This document shows positions 26,303 through 35,042 of a stretch of 64,000 nt of DNA, one piece after another. Made by a program: the position numbers and the translations under genes. The stretch is from Streptomyces roseus (GTDB lineage Bacteria > Actinomycetota > Actinomycetes > Streptomycetales > Streptomycetaceae): the NCBI RefSeq assembly GCF_001044425.1, contig NZ_LFML01000150.1, positions 1 through 64,000 on the forward strand, written 5' to 3'. Positions within the stretch are counted from its first letter, which is position 1. Every line of letters starts with the position of its first letter. The notes beneath the pieces are model-generated. The model searched no databases. It saw nothing but the letters and a program-made list of their open reading frames with translations, and had not been told where the DNA came from.

Positions 26303-27144
26303 GCGGCGGCGCCCTTGGCTTCCGTACGCTCCGGGGCCGGCGAACTCCGCCGCCGTACGAGGAACACCGCCCCGGCCGCCGCCGCGGAGAGGGCGAGTGC
26401 CACGCCGGCCGGCACCGCCGCGCCCTGCGGCGCGCTCTGCGCGGTTGTGTCGCCTGCCTCGACGCCTCCGCCCGTCTCGATGCCGCCGACCGGGATCGAG
26501 CCCACCGACGCGCCCATCACCATGCCGCAGTTGGTCGGAGCGGTCGCCTCCTGGGGCAGCTTCGGGTCGAGCTCGCTCTTGCCGGCCCCCTGGACGTCGT
26601 ACATGCCGTTGCCGTTGCGGTCGATGCCGTGCTGCACGATGTGCAGGTCCTTGATGTGGTCGACCACGTCCTGCGCGACCGTGATCGTCCGCTTGTAGGA
26701 GAGCTTGCCCTGCTTGTCGGCGACGGGCATCCGGTCCACCGCGAGCCCGCTGGCCGCCTTGGTGTCCCCGGAGGTGGTGAGCGAGATGTTGATGTCGCCG
26801 TAGTCGACGGTGGCTTCGGTGTTGCTGAGGACCCCGTCGCGGTTGGTGTCGTCAGTGGCGTCCGGGCACTTGAAGTCGTGCCCCTTGGTCGAGCCGTGCA
26901 GGTGCTGTGCGGAGGGCTGCCCGGGCACCATGCCCTCCGACTCGATCTGCACGGTCAGCTGGTTGCCCTTGATGCTCAGCATGGCCGTGCCCCGGGAACC
27001 GGAGTCGTTGAGCTGCGTGAGGTCGATCTGGTACGCCTTCCCGCCCTCGGCGGCGAGGGCCGGGCAGGACAGCCCGAGGGCGAGACAGACGGCGGCGGGC
27101 CCGGCGGTGAGTACCACGAGACGACCAGTGCGCTTGGCTATCAC
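26299..27144 (-). CDS. CHRD-like secreted surface protein with C-terminal anchor
   Basis: A GTG start with AGGAG upstream gives 281 residues. Signal peptide: KRTGRLVVLTAGPAAVCLALGLSCPALA. The body (YQIDLTQLNDSGSRGTAMLSIKGNQLTVQIESEGM...AQHLHG) looks like a CHRD-type beta domain. It contains two Asp/Asn-rich loops, DTNRDGVLSNTEA and DRNGNGMYD, that resemble calcium-binding EF-hand/dockerin loops. The C-terminus has a Gly-rich segment VGGIETGGG, a hydrophobic helix (PAGVALALSAAAAGAVFLV) and RRR, the layout of a sortase sorting signal without LPXTG. It overlaps the sortase gene by ATGA and is its likely substrate. Confidence 0.83.
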   Translation of the reverse strand: MIAKRTGRLVVLTAGPAAVCLALGLSCPALAAEGGKAYQIDLTQLNDSGSRGTAMLSIKGNQLTVQIESEGMVPGQPSAQHLHGSTKGHDFKCPDATDDTNRDGVLSNTEATVDYGDINISLTTSGDTKAASGLAVDRMPVADKQGKLSYKRTITVAQDVVDHIKDLHIVQHGIDRNGNGMYDVQGAGKSELDPKLPQEATAPTNCGMVMGASVGSIPVGGIETGGGVEAGDTTAQSAPQGAAVPAGVALALSAAAAGAVFLVRRRSSPAPERTEAKGAAA

Positions 27145-27165
27145 ATTCGCTCCTGTTCCGCGGCC

Positions 27166-27221
27166 CCTCCCGGAGGGGGCCGGCAGATCGTACGGGGGTG
27201 AAGTGAGCCTCCCGGAGGGGG
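27166..27221. repeat. Two identical 14-bp repeats (CCTCCCGGAGGGGG)
   Basis: Copies at 27166-27179 and 27208-27221, 42 bp apart (about four helical turns), upstream of the CHRD-like gene. Each contains the palindrome CCTCCcGGAGG. This could be a regulator site; it could also be two chance GC-rich hairpins. Confidence 0.35.
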
Positions 27222-27229
27222 TCACGCCG

Positions 27230-27883
27230 CTACTTCGGAGCGTCGGCGCCGCCGGATGGGTGCCTCTTCGAAGAATTTCGCGCAAGTGCGAGGGCCGCCG
27301 CGAAGGCGGGCCGGGAGTCGGCCGAGGCGTACACCGTCACCGCGTCCACCACCCCGGCCGGCCCCAGGTCGAGGCGGACCGGCGGGTCCAAGTGCAGGGC
27401 GATGTCCAGTGAGCCGGCCACCGAACAGGCCACCGCACCCGCCTCACCCGGCACGGGCCGCGGACCACGACCGGGGACGGTCCGGACGGCCGGCGCCACG
27501 CAACGCACCGAAGCGCGCGGCAGCGTGACGTCCCCCAGGAACCCGGTCCGCAGGACGACCCGCCGCGCGTCCACGGTGTGCGGATGCCGGACCACCGCCG
27601 CCACCAGCCCCAACCCGGCCAGCACCAGGAGCAGTTCCAGCACCGCGTGCACCGCACGCACGCCGGGCGGCAGCATGGTGGAGAACAGGACGGCCGTGAT
27701 GACCTCGGTCGCCGCGAGGGCGAGCACCAACTGCCGCGTCTCGGCCGAGTGCCGCAGCCCCGGCTCGGCCCGCCGCCGTACCAGTACCGCCGCCAGCGAC
27801 CCGGCCCACACCCGCGCGATCCCCACTCTCGTGGGCCGGGCCGTCACGACCCCTCGCACCCCCTCCACCGCCGTCACGAGCAC
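27230..27883 (-). CDS. Membrane protein of unknown function
   Basis: A GTG start (VLVTAVEGVRG) preceded by AGGGGG gives about 217 residues; an earlier GTG at 27940 has no ribosome site. Two hydrophobic helices (LVLALAATEVITAVLFSTML and VHAVLELLLVLAGLGLVAAVV) are followed by a beta-rich cytoplasmic part (RRVVLRTGFLGDVTLPRASVRCVAPAV...) that reads like a PH-like or bPH domain. It lies upstream of the CHRD/sortase operon in the same direction, 86 bp away. No named family recognised. Confidence 0.7.
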   Translation of the reverse strand: MLVTAVEGVRGVVTARPTRVGIARVWAGSLAAVLVRRRAEPGLRHSAETRQLVLALAATEVITAVLFSTMLPPGVRAVHAVLELLLVLAGLGLVAAVVRHPHTVDARRVVLRTGFLGDVTLPRASVRCVAPAVRTVPGRGPRPVPGEAGAVACSVAGSLDIALHLDPPVRLDLGPAGVVDAVTVYASADSRPAFAAALALARNSSKRHPSGGADAPK

Positions 27884-28087
27884 GTCCCCCTCACCCTCGT
27901 TCCAATTCCCTCCCGGCCCAGCGTCGAGCCGGGCAGACACCGATGAAAGTGATGAATGTCAGCGAAACGCGCGGTACTTGTCACCGGGGGCGTAGTTTTG
28001 CGCCAACCCCCTTTAACTACACCGGAGTTGTGGGCGCGCTGATCTATGTTCTGCGGGGTATGCACCAGTTCACCCCGGGAGGTCAGA

Positions 28088-30658
28088 TTGCAGCACAGGC
28101 GACGCTTCCTCGCCTTTCCCCGCGCCTTACGCCGCTCCCACCTGCTCATCGCCCTCGGGCTCGGATCGCTGCTGATCGGGCTGGCGCCCTGGATCGCCGT
28201 CACCGGACCCGCCGCGGCCGGCCGTGCGCCCTCGCCGCGGCCCGCACCCGTTCCGTTCGACCAGCAGACCGCGCGCCAGTCACCCCACCACGGCATCGCG
28301 CCCGCCAACGCCATGGAGCCGACGGCTCCCGTCCTCGACCGGACCGGCTGGACGGCGGCGGCCGGTGACGAGGAGACCGCCGGCGAGAACGGCCGCGCCG
28401 CCAACGTGCTCGACGGCAACACCGCCACCATCTGGCACAGCAAGTGGACCGGCACGCCCATCCCGCCGCCCCACACCCTCACCATCGACATGCACCGCAC
28501 CGCCGTCGTCTCCGCGCTCGTCTACCTCCCCCGCGCCGACGGACCCAACGGCCGCATCGGCGAGTACGCCATCAGCGTCAGTACGGACGGACAGGACTGG
28601 GCAGCGGCGAACCCCGTCGCCACCGGCACGCTCGCGGACGACGGCAGCGCCAAGACGCTCGGCTTCGCCCCGCAGGGCGCCCGCTTCGTACGGCTGACCG
28701 CGCTCACCGAGGCCGGCGGGCGCGGGCCCTGGACCTCCGCCGCCGAGATCAACCTGCTCGGCGACCCCGGCACCCCCGCCGCCACCGTCGACCTGCCCCG
28801 GACGGGCTGGACGGCCACGGCGAGCGACGAGGAGACGGCCGGCGAGAACGGCCGCGCGGCCAACGTGCTCGACGGCGACGCCAACACCCTCTGGCACAGC
28901 AGGTGGTCGGGGACTCCCGCCCCGCTGCCGCACAGCATCACCATCGACATGCATCGCACCACGGCCGTCTCCGCCCTCGTCTACCACCCCCGCCTGGGCG
29001 GGGGCAACGGCCGGGCCGGGGCGTACACGATCGCCACCAGCACCGACGGCACGGCCTTCGCGGCCCCCGTCGCCGCGGGCACCTGGCGCGACGACGACAC
29101 CGTGAAGACCGCCACCTTCCTGCGCACCGAGACCGCGCGCTACGTACGGCTGACCGTGACCAGCGAGGCCGGGGGCCGCGGGCCCTGGACCTCCGCCGGC
29201 GAGATACGCCTGAGCGGACCCGCCAGCCCGGCCGTCCACGGCTCCTGGGACCGGATCACCGGCTTCCCCCTGGTACCCGTCGCCACCGCCGCCCTGCCCG
29301 GCGACAAGCTGCTCGCCTGGTCCGCGTACGCCGTCGACCGCTTCGGCGGCAGCAACGGCTACACCCAGACCGCGATCCTCGACCTGAAGACCGGCAAGGT
29401 CACCCAACGGCGCATCGACAACACCGGCCACGACATGTTCTGCCCCGGCATCGCCATGCTGGCCGACGGCCGCGTGCTCGTCACCGGCGGGAGCAACGCC
29501 GAGAAGGCGAGCATCTACGACCCGGCCGCCGACCGATGGTCCGCCACCACCGGCATGAACACCGCCCGCGGCTACCAGGCGATGACCCTGCTCTCCACCG
29601 GCGAGGCCTTCGTCCTCGGCGGATCCTGGAGCGGGGCCGCCGACACCGACAAGGCCGGCGAGGCCTGGTCGCCGGACACCCGCACCTGGCGCACGCTCCC
29701 CGGGGTCCCGGCCGCCCCCGCGCTGACCGCGGACCCGGCCGGACCCTACCGGGCCGACAACCACATGTGGCTGTACGCCACTTCGGGTGGCAACGTACTC
29801 CAGCTGGGTCCGAGCAAACAGATGAACTGGATCTCCACCAGCGGCCGGGGCGGCATCACCCCCGCCGGAACCCGCGCCGACAGCCAGGACGCCATGACCG
29901 GCAACGCCGTCGCCTACGACATCGGCAAACTGCTCACCCTGGGCGGCTCGCCCGCCTACGAGAAGACCCCGGCCACCCGGCGCGCCTACACCGTGACCGT
30001 CCCGGGCGCGGGCCGGCCGGTACGGGCGGACCGCACCGGGGACATGGAGCACGCCCGCGCCTTCAGCAACAGCGTCGTCCTCCCCGACGGCAAGGTGGCC
30101 GTCTTCGGCGGACAGGCCTACCCCGTGCCCTTCAGCGACGCCACCTCCGTGCTGGCCCCCGAGCTGTGGGACCCGTCGACCGGCACCTTCAGCCCGCTCG
30201 CCACCATGGCCATACCGCGCAACTACCACAGCGTGGCCAACCTGCTGCCGGACGGCCGGATCTTCTCCGGCGGCGGGGGCCTGTGCGGTGACTGCGCCAC
30301 CAACCACGCCGACGGGGCCGTCTTCACCCCGCCCTACCTGCTGAACGCCGACGGATCGCCGAAGCCGCGTCCCGCCATCACCGGGGGCGTACCCGCCAAG
30401 GCGGCCCCGGGCGCCTCGCTCACGGTGACCACCCAGGCCCCGGTGGCCTCGTTCGTCCTGATGCGGGCCGCGGCCGCCACCCACTCCACCGACAACGACC
30501 AGCGGCGGGTCCCGCTGGCCTCCACGGCCACGGGGGGCGGCGCGTACACGGTGTCCGTACCGGCGGACACCGGCGTGGTCCTGCCGGGGAGCTACATGCT
30601 CTTCGCCCTCGACGCCCAGGGCGTTCCGAGCATCGCGAAGTTCATCACCGTCTCCTGA
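28088..30658 (+). CDS. Galactose-oxidase-type copper radical oxidase with two CBM32/F5-8C domains
   Basis: A TTG start with GGAGG 5 nt upstream gives 856 residues. A basic N-terminus and hydrophobic signal (LLIALGLGSLLIGLAPWIAV) direct it out of the cell. Two discoidin-like (F5/8 type C) modules, residues about 85-225 and 235-375, are near copies of each other (GDEETAGENGRAANVLDG in both). The Kelch-type oxidase part follows with the full galactose oxidase active site: Cys452 and Tyr496 (thioether cross-link pair), Trp514, Tyr713, His714 and His799. Spacings between these residues equal those of the Fusarium enzyme (44, 18, 1 and 85). It should oxidise a primary alcohol of a sugar or glycan to the aldehyde, giving H2O2. 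Confidence 0.92.
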   Translation: MQHRRRFLAFPRALRRSHLLIALGLGSLLIGLAPWIAVTGPAAAGRAPSPRPAPVPFDQQTARQSPHHGIAPANAMEPTAPVLDRTGWTAAAGDEETAGENGRAANVLDGNTATIWHSKWTGTPIPPPHTLTIDMHRTAVVSALVYLPRADGPNGRIGEYAISVSTDGQDWAAANPVATGTLADDGSAKTLGFAPQGARFVRLTALTEAGGRGPWTSAAEINLLGDPGTPAATVDLPRTGWTATASDEETAGENGRAANVLDGDANTLWHSRWSGTPAPLPHSITIDMHRTTAVSALVYHPRLGGGNGRAGAYTIATSTDGTAFAAPVAAGTWRDDDTVKTATFLRTETARYVRLTVTSEAGGRGPWTSAGEIRLSGPASPAVHGSWDRITGFPLVPVATAALPGDKLLAWSAYAVDRFGGSNGYTQTAILDLKTGKVTQRRIDNTGHDMFCPGIAMLADGRVLVTGGSNAEKASIYDPAADRWSATTGMNTARGYQAMTLLSTGEAFVLGGSWSGAADTDKAGEAWSPDTRTWRTLPGVPAAPALTADPAGPYRADNHMWLYATSGGNVLQLGPSKQMNWISTSGRGGITPAGTRADSQDAMTGNAVAYDIGKLLTLGGSPAYEKTPATRRAYTVTVPGAGRPVRADRTGDMEHARAFSNSVVLPDGKVAVFGGQAYPVPFSDATSVLAPELWDPSTGTFSPLATMAIPRNYHSVANLLPDGRIFSGGGGLCGDCATNHADGAVFTPPYLLNADGSPKPRPAITGGVPAKAAPGASLTVTTQAPVASFVLMRAAAATHSTDNDQRRVPLASTATGGGAYTVSVPADTGVVLPGSYMLFALDAQGVPSIAKFITVS

Positions 30659-30665
30659 ATCCCGC

Positions 30666-30711
30666 GCGGTGTCCGGTCGTCCCAGCGGCCGCCGGGGCGA
30701 CCGGACACCGC
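30666..30711. terminator. Strong hairpin terminator after the copper oxidase
   Basis: A 14-bp perfect stem (GCGGTGTCCGGTCG, 30666-30679, with 30698-30711), extendable by a few inner pairs, 7 bp after the stop. Confidence 0.85.
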
Positions 30712-30799
30712 TGCCGGGCTTGCCCGTCCGCTAAGTTGATCCACCGGACGGTCCGTTCGCCGCGGGCCGTGCAGGGGTCCTGGGGGACGGGGGAGTTCA

Positions 30800-32410
30800 G
30801 TGGAGTCTTTGCGGCCCGGCGACCTGCCGGAGATCGGCGGCTACCGACTGCTGGCGCGGCTCGGCGAGGGCGGAATGGGCGAGGTGTTCCTGGCCCGGAC
30901 CCCTTCCGGCCGGCCGCTGGCCCTCAAGACGGTGCACCGCGAGCTGAGCCTGGAGCCGGACTTCGCCGACCGGTTCGCCCGCGAGATACGCACCAACGAC
31001 CGCGTGCGCAGCCCGTGGACGGTCTCGGTCGTGGACTTCAGCGCGCCGGGGGTGCTCCCGCAGTGGCTGGCGACGGAGTACGTCGCCGCACCCTCGCTCG
31101 GCGACTGGGTGCGGCAGTACGGGCCGCTGCCGGAACCGGCCCTGTCGTGCCTGGCCCGGGAACTCTCGGCCGCGCTCGTCGCCGTACGGGCGGTGGGAGT
31201 CGTACACCGCGACATCAAGCCGGCGAACGTGCTGCTCGGCCCCGAGCGGCCCTTCCTCATCGACTTCGGCATCGCCCGTGCCGTCCGCGACCCCCGCCAC
31301 ACGCAGACGGGCGCCGTCCTCGGCACGCCGGGGTTCCTCGCGCCGGAGCAGGCGGTCGGCGCCGTGGCGGAGGCCCCGGCCGACGTGTTCGCACTGGCCG
31401 CCGTCCTCGTGTACGCCGCGACCGGCCGCGGCCCCTTCCTGACGGGCGGCGAGGAGCTCTCGCTGCCGGCCCTGCTGTACCGGATCGTGCACGACGAGCC
31501 CGTACTGGACGGGGTGCCGGAGCCGTTCCTGGCACTGGTACGGGAATGCCTGGCCAAGGATCCGGCCCGGCGGCCGACGGCCGAGGAGGTACGGGCGCGC
31601 CTCGGCGCGGCGCGGGAGGGGGACTGGAGCGCGGCGGCTCCGCCGGCCCTGGTCGCCGAGGCCGGCCGCCGGCAGGCCGAGCTCCGGGCGCTCCTGACCG
31701 GGTCACAGCCGCCGGCCGGCGCGCCCGCGGGGACGGGCACCGCGCCGGTCTCCCCGCCGCCGCCCGCGTACGCTCCGGCATCCCCGGCGGGCGGGCCGGG
31801 GGTCGGGACCAGGCCCGGGGCGGGGAACGCGGCGAGGAACGGGCGCGGCTTCCGGCGGCGGCCGGTGATCGGCGCGGCCGCGGGTATCGCCGTTCTCGCG
31901 AGCGCCGTCACGCTCGCGATCGTGTTGTCGAAGGGTGATGACGACCGCGGATCCGCCGCCGCCCCGCCGCCGTCGTCCTCCCCGTCGTCCTCCCCGGTGT
32001 CCGCCGCCGGCTCCCTGCCGCAGACGTGGGCCGGCACGTGGTCCGGCGTGGGGCCCGGGACGCCGGACGCGGACGGGATCACGCGGGCGCGGACCGGCGA
32101 TTTCTCCGTCACGGTCACGCTGAACGCCGGGGCCCCGGGCGAGATCGTGGGCAAGCAGGTCAGCAACGTCAAGGAGGCTTCCTCAGGGCGGGACCTGGGC
32201 TGCACCGAGGCGCTCAAACTCCAGCAGATCAAGGGGAGCACGGCGGTCTTCGCGGCGGTGACCAGCCATCCGACCGACCGCGCGGCCTCGTTCGACTGCC
32301 CTCAGGGCAACCTCTACGTGCTGACGATGGAGTCCGCGGACCGCCTCAGGCTCGAATCCGAAGGCGCCCAGTCGGCAGGAGCCCCCGCGGCGCTGACCCG
32401 TGGCCGCTGA
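30800..32410 (+). CDS. Membrane Ser/Thr protein kinase with C-terminal extracellular domain
   Basis: 536 residues from a GTG start preceded by GGGGGAG. Kinase domain residues about 14-275: LGEGGMGEV loop, ALKTVH Lys, HRDIKPANVLL, DFGIA and GTPGFLAPEQAVG activation loop. A Pro-rich linker, one membrane helix (PVIGAAAGIAVLASAVTLAIVL) and a Ser-rich stalk lead to an outside domain of about 120 residues (TWAGTWSGVGPGTP...DFSVTVTLN...LGCTEALKL...FDCPQGNLYVLTM) with two Cys. That domain is the same kind found in many Streptomyces kinases and is probably a ligand sensor. The gene converges on the hydrolase operon. Confidence 0.9.
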   Translation: MESLRPGDLPEIGGYRLLARLGEGGMGEVFLARTPSGRPLALKTVHRELSLEPDFADRFAREIRTNDRVRSPWTVSVVDFSAPGVLPQWLATEYVAAPSLGDWVRQYGPLPEPALSCLARELSAALVAVRAVGVVHRDIKPANVLLGPERPFLIDFGIARAVRDPRHTQTGAVLGTPGFLAPEQAVGAVAEAPADVFALAAVLVYAATGRGPFLTGGEELSLPALLYRIVHDEPVLDGVPEPFLALVRECLAKDPARRPTAEEVRARLGAAREGDWSAAAPPALVAEAGRRQAELRALLTGSQPPAGAPAGTGTAPVSPPPPAYAPASPAGGPGVGTRPGAGNAARNGRGFRRRPVIGAAAGIAVLASAVTLAIVLSKGDDDRGSAAAPPPSSSPSSSPVSAAGSLPQTWAGTWSGVGPGTPDADGITRARTGDFSVTVTLNAGAPGEIVGKQVSNVKEASSGRDLGCTEALKLQQIKGSTAVFAAVTSHPTDRAASFDCPQGNLYVLTMESADRLRLESEGAQSAGAPAALTRGR

Positions 32411-32437
32411 AGCCGGTCGGTCGCCGGCCACAGCGGT

Positions 32438-33373
32438 TCAGGAGGCCAGGAAAGCGACCAGGGCCGCGGCCACCGCCGCCGGGTCCTCCAACTGGGGGTA
32501 GTGCCCGACGGCCGGCGGCCCCGACAGCTCCACGATCTGCGCGTCCGGCATGCGGACCCGGATCCGGGCCAGTACGTGGGCCCCGCTGATCGGGTCGGCC
32601 GGGCCCCACACGAACAGGGTGGGCCCGGCGAAGTCCTCCAGCGCCGAGACCCACCGGTCCCGGTGCACACGGCGCTCGTCGATGTAGCGCAGCAGGCGCG
32701 GGGCGAGGCGATGGCCGTCGGCGCGGGAGGCGGAGACCCACAGATCGTGCAGGTCCCCGTCGTGGGGAGGCCGGCCCAGCACGGTGCGTAGGGTCGCCGC
32801 GAAACGGCGCTCCGTGGTGAACGGTGCCAGGAGCGGGCCGAGGGGGCCGTGCAGCAGGCGCTGGATCGGCACGGGGCGGTGGAGATCGGGGTAGAGGCCG
32901 CCGTTCAGCCAGGCCATGCGGGTGATCCGGGCCGGGTCGCGGGCCAGCAGCTCCTGACCGACGCTCACTCCGTAGTCGTGCGTGACCAGGGCCGTGGAGC
33001 CGATCGAGTACCGCCTCCAGACCTCCTCGACGAGCGAGGCCTGGTCGAGCACCGCATAGCGGTGGCGCCGGGGCTTGTCGCTCTCGCCGAAACCGAGCAG
33101 GTCGAGCGTCGTGACCCGCATTCCGGCCGCGGCGAGCACCGGTACCACGGCCGCCCAGTCGTGCGAGGAGGTCGGGAACCCGTGGACGAGGGTGACGGGC
33201 GGGCCGAGCGGCGGCCCGTCCTGGCGTACGAAGACGCGGTGCCCCCCGATCAGCGGGGTACTGCCGCCTTCGGTCCAGGTGCGCAGCGGTGGCAGGGCGC
33301 GCTCACCGCCGGCGTTTTCGCTGCCGACAGGGTCGCCGCCGGCCTTCTCGCTGCTGACGTGTTCGCGGCTCAT
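32438..33373 (-). CDS. MEST/haloalkane-dehalogenase-like alpha/beta hydrolase
   Basis: 311 residues. Alpha/beta hydrolase motifs: oxyanion loop HGFPTSSHDW, nucleophile Asp in THDYGVSVGQELLARDP, strand VWGPADPISG carrying the acid region, and catalytic His in GHYPQLEDP. An Asp nucleophile points to epoxide hydrolase or dehalogenase chemistry rather than esterase, and the HDYG block resembles the MEST group. No signal peptide. It is the third gene of an operon: the ATG overlaps the TetR stop (ATGA). The neighbouring tandem palindrome probably controls it. Confidence 0.87.
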   Translation of the reverse strand: MSREHVSSEKAGGDPVGSENAGGERALPPLRTWTEGGSTPLIGGHRVFVRQDGPPLGPPVTLVHGFPTSSHDWAAVVPVLAAAGMRVTTLDLLGFGESDKPRRHRYAVLDQASLVEEVWRRYSIGSTALVTHDYGVSVGQELLARDPARITRMAWLNGGLYPDLHRPVPIQRLLHGPLGPLLAPFTTERRFAATLRTVLGRPPHDGDLHDLWVSASRADGHRLAPRLLRYIDERRVHRDRWVSALEDFAGPTLFVWGPADPISGAHVLARIRVRMPDAQIVELSGPPAVGHYPQLEDPAAVAAALVAFLAS

Positions 33374-34107
33374 GCGCGGGCCTCCTCGGCGTGCAGGTGC
33401 TCCAGCCCGTACAGCAGGGTTCGCAGGCCGAACGCGAACTCCGCTTCGGAATCGAGGGAGTTGAGCAGCTCCGCGTGGCGGTGGACGGACGGGTGGGTGA
33501 GCGGCGACAGCGATCCGAACAACTCGGCCATCGCCGCGCGCTGTCCGGCGGTCCGGGCGGCGCCGCCGGAGTCGAGCACGGCGGCGCCGATCACGAAGTG
33601 GGTGACCGTCAGGTAGACGTGGACGGCCGACCGCGGAGCCCACCCGTGGGCGAGGAGCTGCCCGAGGGCGTGCTCACGGGCCCGCAGGGCGTTGGGGCCG
33701 AGCAATTGCCCGGAGGTCAGCAGCGGCACGACCGCCGGGTGCGCCGCGAGGACCCGGCGGAACTCCAGCGCCCCCCGCTCCAGCCCGGCCCGCCAGTCCC
33801 CGCGCAGTTCGGGCAGCCGGATCTCGCCCAGCATGTGGTCGACGGTCTCGATCAGGAGCTCCTCCCGGCTCGCGACGTGCCGGTACAGGGAGGTGTGGCG
33901 CACTTCGAGGCGCTCGCCGAGTCGGCGCATGGTCAGCGCCTCCAGGCCTTCCTGGTCGGCCAGTTCGAGCGCGCCCGCCGTGATCCGGTCGAGCGTCAGA
34001 CCGCCCTGGCGCGGTCTGCGCCGCTCGCGTTCGGCGTACCGGGCCTGCCACCAGGCGGGTGATCCGGCGTGCGCGGGGGCGGCCTCGGCCTCGTGCTGGA
34101 GCGTCAT
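33370..34107 (-). CDS. TetR/AcrR-family regulator of the aldolase/hydrolase operon
   Basis: 245 residues. The N-terminus has a short Ala/Arg-rich lead, then the HTH: GALELADQEGLEALTMRRLGERLEVRHTSLYRHVASREELL (residues about 42-86). The C-terminal domain (LLAHGWAPRSAVHVYLTVTHFVIGAAVLD) is the TetR_C ligand-binding bundle. It starts 12 bp after the aldolase stop and overlaps the hydrolase start, so it is made with both enzymes. It is the obvious candidate to bind the two palindromes 20-56 bp upstream of the operon, giving autoregulation relieved by a small-molecule inducer. Confidence 0.88.
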   Translation of the reverse strand: MTLQHEAEAAPAHAGSPAWWQARYAERERRRPRQGGLTLDRITAGALELADQEGLEALTMRRLGERLEVRHTSLYRHVASREELLIETVDHMLGEIRLPELRGDWRAGLERGALEFRRVLAAHPAVVPLLTSGQLLGPNALRAREHALGQLLAHGWAPRSAVHVYLTVTHFVIGAAVLDSGGAARTAGQRAAMAELFGSLSPLTHPSVHRHAELLNSLDSEAEFAFGLRTLLYGLEHLHAEEARA

Positions 34108-34119
34108 GGGTGGCGGAGC

Positions 34120-34986
34120 CTACTCGAAGAGGTCGGGTTCCGTGCGGACGATCTCGTCCCACAGGGGCTGGAAGGAGAACCATCCCGCGAGCGGGAACCC
34201 CGTCTGGTCCCTGGTGTACCGGGCGGACTCGGGGTCGATCAAGTGCGGGGTGCCAGCCGCCTCGGCCAGCAGCTGCGCCTGGGCGCTGCGCTCCATGGAG
34301 ATGAACCACCAGGCCGCCTCGTCGACCGACTCGCCGACCGTGAAGATGCCGTGGTTCTGATGGATGACGGCCTTGTGCGGCCCCAGCCCCGCCGCGAGCT
34401 GCCGGCCCGCCTCCTCCTCGACCACGACGGCGCCGGCGCCGTCCCGGTGCACGGTGTGCTGTTCGTACACGGCGCACGCGTCCTGGGTGATCGGGTCCAG
34501 CGGGCGCCCGAGGCTGGAGAAGGCCTTGCCGTGGACGGCGTGGGCGTGACAGGCGGCGATCACGTCGGGACGGGCCGCGTGGATCGCGGAGTGGATCACG
34601 AACCCCGCCTGGTTGACGGGCCGCCTGCCGTGGCGGACCTGCCCTTCGTGGTCGACGAGGATCAGGTCGCTGACGCGGACGTGCCGGAAGGACATGCCGA
34701 AGGGATTGACCCAGAACATGTCGGTGTACTCCGGGTCCCGCACGGTGATGTGTCCCGCGACCCCTTCGGAGAAGCCGAGGCGGCCGAAGACGCGGCAGGC
34801 TCCGGCGAGCCGCTGCTTGCGGTGCTCGCGCTCCTGGTCGGGGTCGGTGAACGTGGGGGGCAGGGGCAGTTCGAGGTTCTCCTGACGGGGGACGAAGGCG
34901 CTGCCGCGCCATACGCTCCCGCCGTCCTCCGGGCCGGTGTCCGGGTCCGTCTCCTGATGTCCGTGGGTGTCCGCCGTACGGCTCAT
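34120..34986 (-). CDS. Class II aldolase/adducin-family protein
   Basis: ATG start (MSRTADTHGH) with GGGAGG upstream; 288 residues. The aldolase II fold begins near residue 50 (LAGACRVFGRLGFSEGVAGHITVRDPEYTDMFWVNPFGMSFRHVRVSDLILVD). Metal-binding His lie in FVIHSAIHAARPDVIAACHAHAVHG and HQNHGIFTVGESVDEAAWWF. Relatives include fuculose-phosphate aldolase-type and decarboxylase-type enzymes as well as many uncharacterised actinobacterial members with an acidic N-terminal extension like this one. First gene of the three-gene operon with TetR and the alpha/beta hydrolase. Confidence 0.88.
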   Translation of the reverse strand: MSRTADTHGHQETDPDTGPEDGGSVWRGSAFVPRQENLELPLPPTFTDPDQEREHRKQRLAGACRVFGRLGFSEGVAGHITVRDPEYTDMFWVNPFGMSFRHVRVSDLILVDHEGQVRHGRRPVNQAGFVIHSAIHAARPDVIAACHAHAVHGKAFSSLGRPLDPITQDACAVYEQHTVHRDGAGAVVVEEEAGRQLAAGLGPHKAVIHQNHGIFTVGESVDEAAWWFISMERSAQAQLLAEAAGTPHLIDPESARYTRDQTGFPLAGWFSFQPLWDEIVRTEPDLFE

Positions 34987-35005
34987 GCCCGCCTCCCTCG
35001 ATTGT

Positions 35006-35042
35006 GCGTCCACTGGACGCATATCTTGCGTCCAGTGGACGC
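35006..35042. promoter_or_regulatory. Tandem palindromic operator upstream of the aldolase operon
   Basis: GCGTCCACTGGACGC at 35006-35020 and GCGTCCAGTGGACGC at 35028-35042 are both palindromes and reverse complements of each other, centre spacing 22 bp (about two helical turns). They lie 20-56 bp upstream of the aldolase ATG with an AAGATAT stretch between them that may be the -10 element. Two TetR dimers could bind side by side. Confidence 0.75.
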
